DNA from: Clitoria ternatea
Taxonomy: Eukaryota; Streptophyta; Magnoliopsida; Fabales; Fabaceae
Assembly: GCA_037962975.1 (NCBI GenBank)
Contig: CM075673.1
Span: forward strand, 165,932,667-165,996,666
Direction: 5' to 3'
Length of the DNA: 64,000 nt
Shown here: positions 9,025 through 20,000 of the stretch, piece by piece
Numbering within the stretch: the stretch's first letter is position 1
How the letters are laid out: each line of letters starts with the position of its first letter
Made by a program: the position numbers and the translations under genes
Notes under the pieces: model-generated
The model's database searches: none
What the model saw: only the letters and a program-made list of their open reading frames with translations
What the model was told of the DNA's origin: nothing

Positions 9025-11505
9025 TTACTTAGCAGGACCCATACGCCGTTTCTTTTGTGCCACTGGCTTAGTTTCAGGATACACCGCCAGGCGGTGACAA
9101 CAAAAGTTAGGATCCATGCCAGGCATGTCTGCAGCGGTCCAAGCAAAAATTTCTTTGTATTCATGGAGGAGTGCAATCAGTCTTGCTTCCATGTTAGCCT
9201 CCAGTTTGTCATTGATGTTTGTGACTTGCTCCGGGGTGCCGCCTAAAACAATAGACTTAGAACCACCATCAGGGGTTGGTTTCAAAGGATTAAGTGGGTC
9301 TATAGAAGACTCCGCCCTGGGGTCAAGATCTACCAAATTGACGGATGCCGCTGCACTGCTTCCTTCGTTCAATTTTCTCTTCTTAGACATGGTTTCAAGC
9401 TTCACCACGTTAAGACTCAAATTGTAACAATAGCGGGCCATCTCCTGGTCACCCCTTACAGACGAGACTTGATTATCTTTATGAATGAACTTGATTAACA
9501 AGTGGGGGGTTAAAACGATGGCTTCCATGGCATTCAGAGTAGGCCGCCCAATGATGCCATTGTATGGAGATTTAACATCAATGACAAGAATCCTGGATTT
9601 CACAGTCCTTGCTCCAGGTTCACCATCGAAAGTGATCCTTGTGTCCAAGTAGCCTTTAGTGGGCTGTTTGGCGCCATTAAAGGCTGTAAGGTCCTGCGTA
9701 TAAGGCTGCAGATCAGCATCAGTTAGTCCCATGCGTTTAAAATAGTCATAAAAGATAACGTCGCAGGAACTTCCCTGATCAATTAGGATGCGTTTTACAT
9801 CCATATTAGCGATTACCGCAATAATCACTACAGCATCATCTCCCTCAGGAATTGTAGTGCCAAAATCATCATCTGTGAAGGTTATGGGCGGAGTCTGGAC
9901 CTCGTTCCTGAATGGGCGATATTCCTTACCCTTGCCTTGCACAGACAAGATCATACGATGATGATTTTTCCTGGCGGTGTTTGAGGGTCCGCCTCCGGCG
10001 AAGCCCCCAGCAATCATATCTACAACCTGCCTTTTACCCCGTGATCTGGGTTCTGGGCTTGGCTCTCTTTGGGCGGACTCAAGAACAACGCCCTTTTGTT
10101 TTTCTGTTGCCGGCATACGTTTTGGCTCCCGAGTGTTATCAGGATCAGGAGAACGATCACGAGATCTCTTCTCAAACTTCTCTGGTTCATCGTGAGATTT
10201 ACTCTTGAACAAATAATGTTTCAGTTTGCCTTCATGAATGAGTACCTCAATGGTATTTTTGAGTTGCTTGCACTCCTCCGTGGTATGACCAACTGACTCG
10301 TGGAACTCACAATATTTCTTTGGGTTCCCACCGCGTCTGATTGGAGGTGGACGTTGAATCCCATAAATATTAAGAGTAGTCCATCCTATTTCACGCAAGA
10401 TTTGCTCATATGACGTGTTCAAGGGTGCATAATGAGCAAAATTGAACACACGTCTATCTTGCTGTTTGAAGGGCTGGTTCCCTGCTTTGTCTTTCTGAGG
10501 TAACTTATCATTCCTGGATGATTTTTCTTTACCTTTGTCATGGTGTGGAGTTGCGGTGGGTGGTTTACTGCGTGATGCAGTGGCTTCCAGGTGCATCTCA
10601 ATACCAACGTACTTGGACGCCTTCCTGCGAAATTCCTCCATTGTGGATGGAGGTCCCTTTGCCAACGACAAGGCAAAAGGTGATTTTGGCTGCATAGCCT
10701 CGATAAGGATATGCAACTGTATCGCTTCTGTCAAATCAGGAACCATGGCTGCTTCCTTATAGAATCTCTTAAGGAAATCCTTCAGAGATTCTTTGTCACC
10801 TTGCTTGATCTGAGCCAAGGTATGAGAGGTTCTAGGTGCATCCCTAGAGATCACGAAGTGGCTGCCAAAAGCTGTAGCCAGATCCTCCCATGAATCAATG
10901 GAACCTGAAGGTAAACTCTTGAACCAACTAAGAGCTTCACCTGTAAGGGTTCTGGGGAACATCCTGCACATGACATCTTCTTCTGCACCTAGGAACATAG
11001 CCTCGTAGATGTAAGCATCTAGATGCTTAGAAGGATCTGTTTCCCCAATATATTTTCCTATGGAAATAGGTTGCATGGTCTGCAAATGTCTGGGGACATG
11101 CGCATTCATGAGCCTTTTAGAAAATGGGATACTCATCTTGTATCCTGAGGGGGATGCAATTGAGCCTGCTCTCCTTCCCTCTTGGTGTTGTGCATTTGCC
11201 AGTGGAAGGCTTTGTTGCTCTTCCATGTAAGTAGGGATGCGAGAGTAGCTGGGAGTGCTTGATTCCTCCTGTGCATGCGCCTCATGATGCGGCTGTTTAG
11301 TAGGACCTGCTCTCTCGTGAGTATGATTTGCCTTTTCACGACGAAGCTCAGCAATTTCTTCTCTCAGCATCCTAATCATGTCATCTCTCGGATCTGGAGA
11401 CTCAGCATGCGTTGCCTTTTTGTGAGCATCGTTATCAAAATTGAGACGTCTAGGATTACGTGGAGGAGAATCCTCCATCTGCACCTCCGGTCCTGGTCTT
11501 TCCAT
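9025..11505 (-). CDS. Element A: Gag-protease polyprotein (826 aa)
   Basis: The ATG is at 11505-11503, 56 bp after the primer-binding site. The gag core covers about residues 140-300 (GEALSWFKSLPSGSIDSW). At residues 399-412 a zinc knuckle of the form C-x2-H-x4-H-x4-C is seen (CEFHESVGHTTEEC), a variant of CCHC. An aspartic protease follows at about 560-680, with active site LIDQGSSCDVIF and flap-side GIIGRPTLNAM. The frame ends at TAA 9025-9027 in the linker before RT, where element B reads Q (CAG). Gag packages the RNA and the protease matures the polyprotein. In intact Tat elements gag and pol usually form one frame, so the stop is probably a mutation rather than programmed. Confidence 0.9.
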   Translation of the reverse strand: MERPGPEVQMEDSPPRNPRRLNFDNDAHKKATHAESPDPRDDMIRMLREEIAELRREKANHTHERAGPTKQPHHEAHAQEESSTPSYSRIPTYMEEQQSLPLANAQHQEGRRAGSIASPSGYKMSIPFSKRLMNAHVPRHLQTMQPISIGKYIGETDPSKHLDAYIYEAMFLGAEEDVMCRMFPRTLTGEALSWFKSLPSGSIDSWEDLATAFGSHFVISRDAPRTSHTLAQIKQGDKESLKDFLKRFYKEAAMVPDLTEAIQLHILIEAMQPKSPFALSLAKGPPSTMEEFRRKASKYVGIEMHLEATASRSKPPTATPHHDKGKEKSSRNDKLPQKDKAGNQPFKQQDRRVFNFAHYAPLNTSYEQILREIGWTTLNIYGIQRPPPIRRGGNPKKYCEFHESVGHTTEECKQLKNTIEVLIHEGKLKHYLFKSKSHDEPEKFEKRSRDRSPDPDNTREPKRMPATEKQKGVVLESAQREPSPEPRSRGKRQVVDMIAGGFAGGGPSNTARKNHHRMILSVQGKGKEYRPFRNEVQTPPITFTDDDFGTTIPEGDDAVVIIAVIANMDVKRILIDQGSSCDVIFYDYFKRMGLTDADLQPYTQDLTAFNGAKQPTKGYLDTRITFDGEPGARTVKSRILVIDVKSPYNGIIGRPTLNAMEAIVLTPHLLIKFIHKDNQVSSVRGDQEMARYCYNLSLNVVKLETMSKKRKLNEGSSAAASVNLVDLDPRAESSIDPLNPLKPTPDGGSKSIVLGGTPEQVTNINDKLEANMEARLIALLHEYKEIFAWTAADMPGMDPNFCCHRLAVYPETKPVAQKKRRMGPAK

Positions 11506-11560
11506 TAATGATGAATGTAATGGAGATTGATCAAAGATTGTGGGAATACCAAATTTATGG

Positions 11561-11578
11561 GTCCCACCGGGCGTGCCA
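11561..11578 (-). other. Primer-binding site of element A
   Basis: On the minus strand TGGCACGCCCGGTGGGAC begins one base after the LTR end. The same 18-mer with one change (A for G) follows the 5' LTR of element B. It should pair with the 3' end of a host tRNA, TGG matching the CCA tail. I do not assign the tRNA. Confidence 0.8.
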
Positions 11579-11930
11579 ATGAACTGTTCTTTACAGGGGG
11601 TGTAAAGTTATGATTCTGAAACAGCTCAAAATATACATGTAATGTCAGTCTGATACAAGGATATGTTATACGGATGCAAATACGGAGTGTCCTTGTATAT
11701 TGGGCGGAGTGTAATCCACACTGGGGCGGTGTAGTAGTCCGCCTGAAGTTGTTTTCTTTGCCTTGACACAATTGTGGTGGTACCTGCAATTATTCACCGA
11801 CGCTCAAGTCAGTATTTCAGAATACTCATAGACTTAGAAAGCAAATCTTGAGAGAATTATGCAAGTAAGAGAGTGTAAGGTTTAGAATGGGGGATCCCCC
11901 TTATACCTTTTTGCTGAGGTTTATATACCT

Positions 11931-11937
11931 GTCACTG
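11931..11937 (-). promoter_or_regulatory. TATA box in the element A LTR
   Basis: The minus strand reads GGTATATAAACC, about 580 bp into the LTR. It is a likely promoter for genomic RNA. Confidence 0.5.
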
Positions 11938-12282
11938 GTGCTCCATTATTGGTAGGGCCCGTTCCTTGTTTTCTGGCATAAAGCAAGAAAGGCAGTGGGT
12001 CCCTGTGTCGTTCACGAGCACCGTTGCTATAGTGGGTATTTCCACTTGCTTGGAAAGCGTTAATGCTTTATTATTTTATTGTTATTCCCTTTTATGCGTG
12101 ACAGCGTGATTCCCATTTTCAACCTCTCAAGACAGAGTCAATCTCGTGCCGGGGTTACAAGTATGGGCTCGCTACGCAGTATAGGAAGTTCAATATTCCG
12201 CCTGTGTTGAGCCTATGACTTGGCGGAGTAATATGCATTGGGAATATTTCATGCATGTGTATAAGATATTCAATATTTTCCT

Positions 12283-12395
12283 CCTTGGCGAGGTAATAAG
12301 CCTTGGCGGGGTAACACATTCTGGCGGCGTTACATGCCTTGGCGGAGTTATGGCCCTTGGCGGAGTAACATGCCTTGGCGGAGTTACTTGCCCTG
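12283..12395. repeat. 18-bp minisatellite in the LTR (about 6 copies)
   Basis: Units of the form CCTTGGCGGAGTTACATG are repeated head to tail with substitutions. They lie in the U3 part of the LTR, upstream of the TATA box. Confidence 0.85.
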
Positions 12396-12517
12396 GTCGT
12401 ATGTACTCCGTATAGAAACAATCATAATGTATTTGAAGCGTACTTCCCTTGTTCGAAATGCTGATTTGGCAAAGTATTAAAGCCATGCTCTTGGGGGCCG
12501 GTGTTGGGACCGGATCA

Positions 12518-14034
12518 GATTTGAACCTAGAATCACAAGCTTGGTATGTCCAAACCCATGATGAGGATTTTATTTTCCTTTTATTCATTTCTAAACGAGT
12601 CAAAGTCATAAACTAATTTTGTATTTAGCATTTAGGAATAAAGAACCAAACACAAAATACATATTATTTAGAAAATGTGAGCATTGTCTCTACTAGAGTT
12701 CTTATTTGGACCAAACTAATCTTATCAATAATTGCTCAATTCTTGTGGCTATCTCAAAGCTTATCAGACTCTCAAGGTTTGTGACAACTTTCTTTTTCCT
12801 TTTTATGTCTGACATGCCAAAATTTGTGTTGTTCGATTTCTAAGTTAGGGTTCAAATAATAGTATTAATTTTCCAAAGTTTTATGTCCTAGATAGGTCCT
12901 AAAACTCTAAAGGCTTTAAAGAAACCTCAACATCCGGCCTTGGCCTAATGTAGGTTAGGCCTAGGAATATGTTGATGAGTCTTACTTGTTCTTACCCATA
13001 CTTACAGCCTCAGGCACCCACAAACTTGAATCATGACTCTCATATTTGACTACACTGTCATTGCCTTATGACATCATTGTCTCCTCCTTCCTTCACAAGT
13101 GGTGACCAGAGTCTATACCCCACTATCGTAACATGCCATGTAAAAATGTTGCTCATCATTCCTTTCCCTTCCTTACTTCTTTTAATTTTGCCTCTCATTT
13201 CTCTTAAGTGTCATTTTGGGTTCATTGGGGGGAGGGGGGGTTGGTTGCATTGATAAAGGGATTGAATCTCTCTTTTCTTTTTCACTTGGTTGCATTGACA
13301 AAGTGTGTTGCAAATGACTTCCTGATATATTATGTTGAAAGGATTTAGGATGAATTTAGAAGATAATGGAGGCTTGGGAAAGAAGAATATGAATTTATTG
13401 TTGATTCTTTAATAAGGGTAAAATAATAAATACATGTAAATAAATTCAATTAGAATCAATAAAATTTTAACTGGACATGTAGACATCCTTAATTTCGTCA
13501 CGTCAACTAACTAACTTGAACAGTTAATCAAGTTAGCACGTAGAAATTAGTTGAAATATTTTAATAACTCAAAGGTGTATATTAAAATTTGACAACTTAA
13601 AAAAATTTAATTAAAAAGTAAGATAAAACATAAAAGAATAAAAATAGTATTTAAACTATCTTTCTAATCTAATTTTTAAAAAATAATAATAAAATTATTA
13701 ATACAATACAGTTATACATACATCGTATGCAACCTGGACTCGTTGGTACAGCCTGGTCTGAACTTAGGAAACGCCTTCTCTTTCATCCTTCCAGCCAATA
13801 AATAATTAAAAAATAAACAAATACTCTAATAAAAATTGAAATTATCCAAATTTACCCCTGAACAATCTTTTCACCCGCAACCTCACCCCAGGGGTAAAAC
13901 AGAAATTCCAGCTCAATCCCGAAACCAGCACTCTCCAACCCACCACCGGAACCAAAGAAAAAAACCAAAACAAAACACGCTCTTGTTCTCCCCCAATTTT
14001 ATTGTGCATTGCTCTTTTTCTCAGATCCGTTAAG
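12518..14034. other. Intergenic region between element A and the LMBR1-like gene
   Basis: No convincing coding region was seen. The final 250 bp form the promoter and 5' leader of the downstream gene. Near 13480-13560 a short inverted motif (TAACTAACTTGAAC / GTTAATCAAGTTAG) suggests a decayed small repeat. Confidence 0.5.
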
Positions 14035-14047
14035 CCCTAACCCTAAA
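14035..14047 (+). promoter_or_regulatory. Telo-box-like motif in the LMBR1-like leader
   Basis: CCCTAACCCTAAA, nearly two plant telomere units, lies 20 bp before the start codon. Such telo boxes are common in promoters and leaders of actively expressed plant genes. A role here is inferred. Confidence 0.4.
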
Positions 14048-14067
14048 TCCCTCCTCCGAATTCGAGA

Positions 14068-17000
14068 ATGGGGGATTTCAACCTGGCGCTGGTGATCGTG
14101 GCGATCGTGGTGTGCGTGATCGTGTTCCTCGTCAACGTTTACCTTCTCGTTAACTACCAGCACCCCGATGACGCCAACCAGGCTTATTTCCCCAAATTCG
14201 TCGTCGTTTTGGGCCTCTCCGTCGCCGCCATCTCCATCCTCATGCTCCCCGCCGACGTCGCTAATCGCCAAGCATGCCGCCACGCCATCTACAACGGCGC
14301 GTGTAACCTCACGCTCCCCATGAAGGACCTCTGGCTCGCCGTTTACATCCTCGACGCCGTTCTCGTCTTCTTCGTCATTCCCTTCGCCATGTTCTACTAC
14401 GAAGGTGACCTTGACAAGTAAGTATGTACGTCCTTTCAATTTTACATTTTTATTTTTTTTTTTGTAATTTTTTGAGATTTGATTTTGAGAGTGATTTTCT
14501 GTTTTTTTTAATAATTTACGTAGGATTATACAATTTGGTCCTAGAATGTGTTAACTTTCTCACATTTTTGAAAAATGTAATGGGAATAGAAGGGAGATGT
14601 AAGAAAAATTAATGTATTTGGGGGCGAAATTTCACAGTGACACTTTCGGGGACCAAAATGTGAAGTTTCAATGACCGAATGTGGATGAAACGCTGTTTTC
14701 AGAGACCAATTTGAGTAGTTTTTTATTTTGTTTTTTCTTTTATGATTGTTGGGGAAATGGGAAATTTTTGAGAAAATGCAATGCGTTTTTTGGTTTTGGG
14801 TGCAGGAGTGTTGGAAAGCGGATCAAGAGCGCCTTGTTGTGGATGGTGACAACTGCTATTGTGTGCGCTCTTGTTTTGGGGATTCTGTATGGTATGTTTT
14901 AATGCTATTACTGATTTGTACTTGTTTTATTTATTTTCTACTTTAGGTTTGGTCCTATTGGTTTCTGGGGTTTGCTATGCGTTTTTGTTTTTGTGAGGTA
15001 GGGCTAAGTTGTTACTTTTCTTTTGTGTGTGATTTGAGGCTTAATGTGGGGTTGGTTGTGTTTACTTCTGTTGCTGGTATTTAGCAGTTGGATTTGTTTG
15101 GCTTGATGGGAGTTATATTATGGTGAATGGTTTAATTGTTTTGGGATGATGATTATTGTGAGTGAGGAGTGGGTGGGTTGAAATGTTGGATCTAAAGAGG
15201 AATTGGCACGGGTGGACTGCATTGACAGGATTTGTTCATTTCTTTCTGCTGATCACTTGTTGGTTGGTACTTGATAGTTGGTAGGCATAGGCATTCTTTG
15301 GTATTGAAGTTACATTTTGTGCATTATTTTCCTTATTTCTTCCACAATTAAGGAATATTGAAACAGTGGGATGCTTTTATTACTTTGTTCTTTTGGGAGG
15401 GGAGGGGGAAATCATCAAAGGCATAACATAGTGAAGTATCGTTGATTTGTAAAGCCATTTTTAAGCATTATTTGATTAAGAAAAGAGGTGATTTGAAGTG
15501 GACTGATTGTAGCAATAAGCTAGAGATTTAAGCAAAAATAGTTTGGGCTTGCCTCAAAGAGCACTAGGAAATGTTCACATCTCACAGTTTAATTGTGAAT
15601 GAAAATCTGTTGGGTATTTTGTGATTCCTGAAATGATTGGAAATTTGGAAGGAGTCCTGAATTCAGTGTAAGATGGAAAATACAAGGAAGAAAAGTTATT
15701 CAGTTCAGTTTTTAATGTAGTTGGAGATTTAACTCAAAGTAAAAGCCATTGTTAACAGTGTTTCTCCGCAAACACGCCAAACTTTTCATGAGAACAGGTT
15801 AAAAATAAAAGAACTTCTATTTTAGACTGTGTATGGTACTACTTTTGTCCATAATATATTTCAAAATTTCAACATATACATTTATTACTTCAAAAATATG
15901 CAAAGTGAAGGGATATCATTTCTTGTAAAGATTATCACAGTTGTTATGTTATTAGGTGGATTTTTTCTACTACCCTTAGAGGCTTGATACCCCCTGTCCT
16001 GTTTGATGTAGTTGGATAACGGTAAGAGTGTAGTGGTGCCAAAAAATTGGGTTTACCTAAGAAATATCCCTTTACTGCTTTGTAGAAACAATTTGCTGTG
16101 CTAGGACTAAACTATTTTATATGTTGTATTTATATAAAATAAAAGGCAAAACAGTTCTTAAGCTGGTTCTATATTTAAGGTCCAATAAACTCAAAACAAA
16201 TGACACCCTTAAATTTGTATATAACAAGACAAGGTGAGATGCATAATTTACTAATTTTTAGTTTTTAGAAAGAGGTGACAGCCCATAATACAAGATGTAG
16301 AAACCCAGCCAATGCCTTGTCAGTAGTTCAAGAATCAAGATTGACTCCAGAATCATGTGTTACTGTTGTTCTTTTTCTGAATTGCTTGATTTGTAATCAT
16401 TTTGCGTGTTTTGGTCAGTAATTCTATTGAAGTGTTTGTCTGCCATGTTTTGTTAGAAATGAGTGAAGCCGAAGGGAATTTTCTGTGTTAAGAAGTTCAA
16501 AAGCATTCCTGGACCCTTATCTTAGAGATTGTGTGAAATATATATAATTGTTTTGAGCCTTCACCTAACAACAGTTTAGGCTTAAAGGAGAATTAATCCT
16601 TGACATTGATCATAGAATCAAATCAACATCCCTTAACTAAGTGGGCAGGATTTTGATCTTAGCTGCCCATGCTTTATGAATTAAGTAAAATTTCATTTCA
16701 GCACAAAGTGGCTTCTGCTTTAGCTGTGCTTCAAGCCCAAAATGGTCTTTCATGATGCATATAAGACCATTTTTGAGCCTCCAAAATCCATTATTGTTTG
16801 GTTGCAACATGCAAGGAATAAATTTCACCCATTCACTAAGTATCACCCTCTAAAAGTTGCTATCATTAATTATACTTAATTCATTTCTTTGCTGAAAGAT
16901 TTTTTCATGACTATAGTTATTACATGGAACATTTTTACTAAGTGTATTATCCGATTGTTCAAGAATCAATGTTAAACACCATATTTGAGTGAACATTTCA

Positions 17001-20000
17001 AATTTTCTAATTGCTTGATGTGAGCATTGACCACTTGTGTCTGGTTGATGTATTAGGACTTATTGGGAAGGTGGACTTTAGTGTTAGGCATCTCTCTTCT
17101 TCCACAAGCTCATTTCCAAGCTCATGGGACTTCAATAGTGGTCAACAGTGTATTGGAGGCGCCCATCAGGTCTCTCTCCCCCTCCTTTTGTTTTGTTTTG
17201 TTTTATTTTATTTTATATTTACTAACCCATCCATACTTTTACTGGTTTTTTACCATTGTCCTAAAACAGTGTGCTGCCTATACTGCTAGTCCTTCGTCTG
17301 AGAAAAAATGGACTATGCGAACTACCTTTCCAGAATATGTTGTTGCTCTTGCTACTATTGCTGGATCTGTGCTTTTCGCCGTAAGTTAATCCTATTGCAT
17401 ATTTTGCCTATGTAGTTTATGGTTTTATGCATGGTTGGATATGTTCCAGTTTTACAAAAGAAAGCACTTTTAATTATTATTCTTTGTTTCTTGTGAAAGT
17501 GTGTGAATTAAGATATTATTAGATCTTTTTACATCCTAAAAAAATTGAATTGATCCCATAAACTCCAGTCCATGCAGAAGCAGTTTCTTGTTATGACGTA
17601 AATAAAGCTTTTCATCCCAGGTTACATATATGACCGTTTTTCTTATTCATGATATTAACCATTATTTTCTCCTCACTCAACCTAGATATTTGGTGGTGTT
17701 GGTATTGCTTGTCTTCCACTGGGGCTTATATTTTCATTCATTCGGCGTCCAAAGGCTGTTATCACTCGTTCGCAATATATCAAGGTGCTATATACTTTTA
17801 TAGCAGTGGACAAACTAAATTTGATTATATTTCTTTATAATATGATTACTATGTCTATGATGTGATTGGTTTGTCACTGTTGTAGGAAGCAACTGACCTG
17901 GGTAAAAAAGCTAAAGAACTGAAGAAAGCAGCTGAGTCACTTCATCAGGAAGAAAAAAGTGGTTCAAAAGGCAGGAAATTTCGTAAAAACGTGAAATCAG
18001 TAGAAAAGGTAAACTATTGGTGATTTATCAGTAATTCACATTTCAAACTTCCTTTGAAGTATTTATCTACCTTTGTTGGCACATGGTTTGCGTATCATAA
18101 GTGGATGTGTGCTGATCTAGCTTGTGGCCGAAAGTTGTATACTGTTAATGAAATGTTCTTGTTCTGGTTTCTTACTTAATTATCTTGCTTAATTTGACAG
18201 GAGTTGCTTCAATTAGAAGAAGATGTAAATCTTCTTGAGGAGATGTATCCCCAAGGGGAAAAGGTAGCTACATGAATTTCTAGCCTTTTGACCTCTAGGC
18301 ATAAACAGTATGTAATGTTTCTCTCACCTACTGATCCTGAATGAATGCAGGCTGAGACGACCTGGGCACTAACTGTTCTTGGATATCTGGCCAAGTTGGT
18401 TTTGGGAGTTTTAGGGTAAGCAATGCTATATGTTGTTAAGATGTCTCACATTGATTAGGAATATGACTAGAATACTCCGTATAAGACTTGAGACAATCCT
18501 CTTATCTTCAACTGATTTTTGGGAGGTGTTAGGTCTAATTCATTTTCTAATATGGTATCGAAGCCTCACTAACCTCGATGTTGCGCCATCGGTATGTCTA
18601 GTTTTGCAAACTTCATGCATTAGATGTTCAATTTTGGGCATGAGGGGTGTGTGTTAAAATGCATTACATCTGCTAGGGATATGACTACAATACTCCTTAT
18701 AAGGCTCGAGGCAATTCTTCTTTTGAGCTAACTTTTATGAAGAGTTAGGGTTGGCCCATTTTTTAAAAATACACAACAATCTGAGTTTTGCTAGGATTAA
18801 AGGATTCTAGGTGATCCTTACACATAAGGGGAAGGGGGGAGGGGGAGTTTACTGGTTGGGTTATTTTCATAACTTGGTTTTTACTCCCTCCGATCGTATT
18901 TATAAGATAGAAAAAAATGGTTTAGCAGTTCTAATTATAAGACAAAGCTCACTTATCTAGAAACATTTGATCTTTTTCTCATGTTTACTCTTGCTTTGGA
19001 AAATACTACTATTAACATTAAAGTAAAATTTGAATTTAAATAAAGATAAAATTGGAATGTTATAATGTCCTTTTATAAAAGCTAGTGCATTAATATCTTT
19101 TCTTAATATGTGTGTTTTGGTTTGAATTGTCTTACAAATAGGACCCGAGAGAATATTATTTTAAGATAAAAAATTCTCTCCTCCCTTCTCATTCCTCATT
19201 ATTTGGTAGAGTTTGGTGTAAAGGTTAGAATAGAATGGAACATGATATTTTCGTCCTGTTATACATTTGTGTTTTAGAAGTAGAATAGAATGGTACCTTT
19301 TTGTTCCCACTCCAAATTAACTTTTATTTAGCTTTTTTGAGAAACATATTTTACATTTTTATAGTCAAACAAATATTTGTTATCACAACTTGTTTTATTA
19401 TTCTTTCCCGGTATCAACCTGACACACAGTTATGATGCTAATAAGAAATCCACAATATTATATATCATGTAGTGTAGTCTCTCTGACTCCTTGGTGTACT
19501 TTTGCTAGAAAATTGTTTTTGACCCTTCAATGGTTAAAAGTTTAAGGATTTCCCGTCTCAACGAGAATATATTCTTGCTTCAAATAAATGATGAAATAGC
19601 AAACAGGTTCATGTAATAAAGTTTATAAAAAAATGTAAATAAATGAAAATTTCAGTAAATTTTCATTATAACTTTAAAGCATTGAGTTATTGTATCTTTA
19701 AAGAATTCTTCACTTAAGGCACGATTCACACATGCGGACGCATGGAAGACAATATTATAAAAGCTACAATAGATATTTAGGCATTGATCCCAGTAATTTG
19801 TAAGATATTGGATTTATTTAAATGGTATTGGTATCTTATAGAAGTTACAGGCATACTATAGATGGTGAACATTGGATGTTATCATTTATTCATTATTAAA
19901 AAATTGATAAAAGAAATTGAAAATCAATGAATGTAATTACTTATAAGGAGTTTAAACAAAATTAAGAGTGGTCATAGAAAATTAGTTTAACCGAGAAGAG

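Larger units (their letters stand above)
1..12517 (-). mobile_element. Element A: Tat-lineage Ty3/gypsy LTR retrotransposon, left end outside window
   Basis: The order read on the minus strand is LTR (12517-11580), primer-binding site, gag-protease-RT-RNase H-second RNase H-integrase (11505-6058), tandem arrays, and an opposite-strand gene (1-1126). The second RNase H after the usual one is the hallmark of the Tat lineage of plant Ty3/gypsy elements. The LTR has TG...CA ends, and the 5 bp beyond it (12518-12522, GATTT) should be one copy of the target duplication. The 3' LTR and PPT lie left of base 1. A foreign solo LTR (2693-5643) is nested inside. Gag-pol has two in-frame stops and no frameshift, so it is a fairly young but probably non-autonomous copy. 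Its layout matches element B at 47403-59243. Confidence 0.9.
11580..12517 (-). repeat. 5' LTR of element A (938 bp)
   Basis: On the minus strand the LTR starts TGATCCGGTCCCAACACCGG and ends GTTCA, next to the primer-binding site. The start resembles that of element B's LTR (TGATTCGGTCTGGATACCGG), so the two families are related. It holds a TATA box (11931-11937) and an 18-bp minisatellite. The outer boundary was placed using the TG...CA rule and the similarity to element B. The partner LTR is outside the window. Confidence 0.8.

Noticed and set aside
9025..9027. Programmed stop between gag-protease and RT in element A
   Set aside because: Element B has Gln at this site, and a second similar stop occurs within the RNase H domain, so mutation is simpler than regulated readthrough.
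14424..14946. Short plus-strand frames in intron 1 and exon 2 of the LMBR1-like gene
   Set aside because: They read intron sequence or the wrong frame. The splice model accounts for the true exon.
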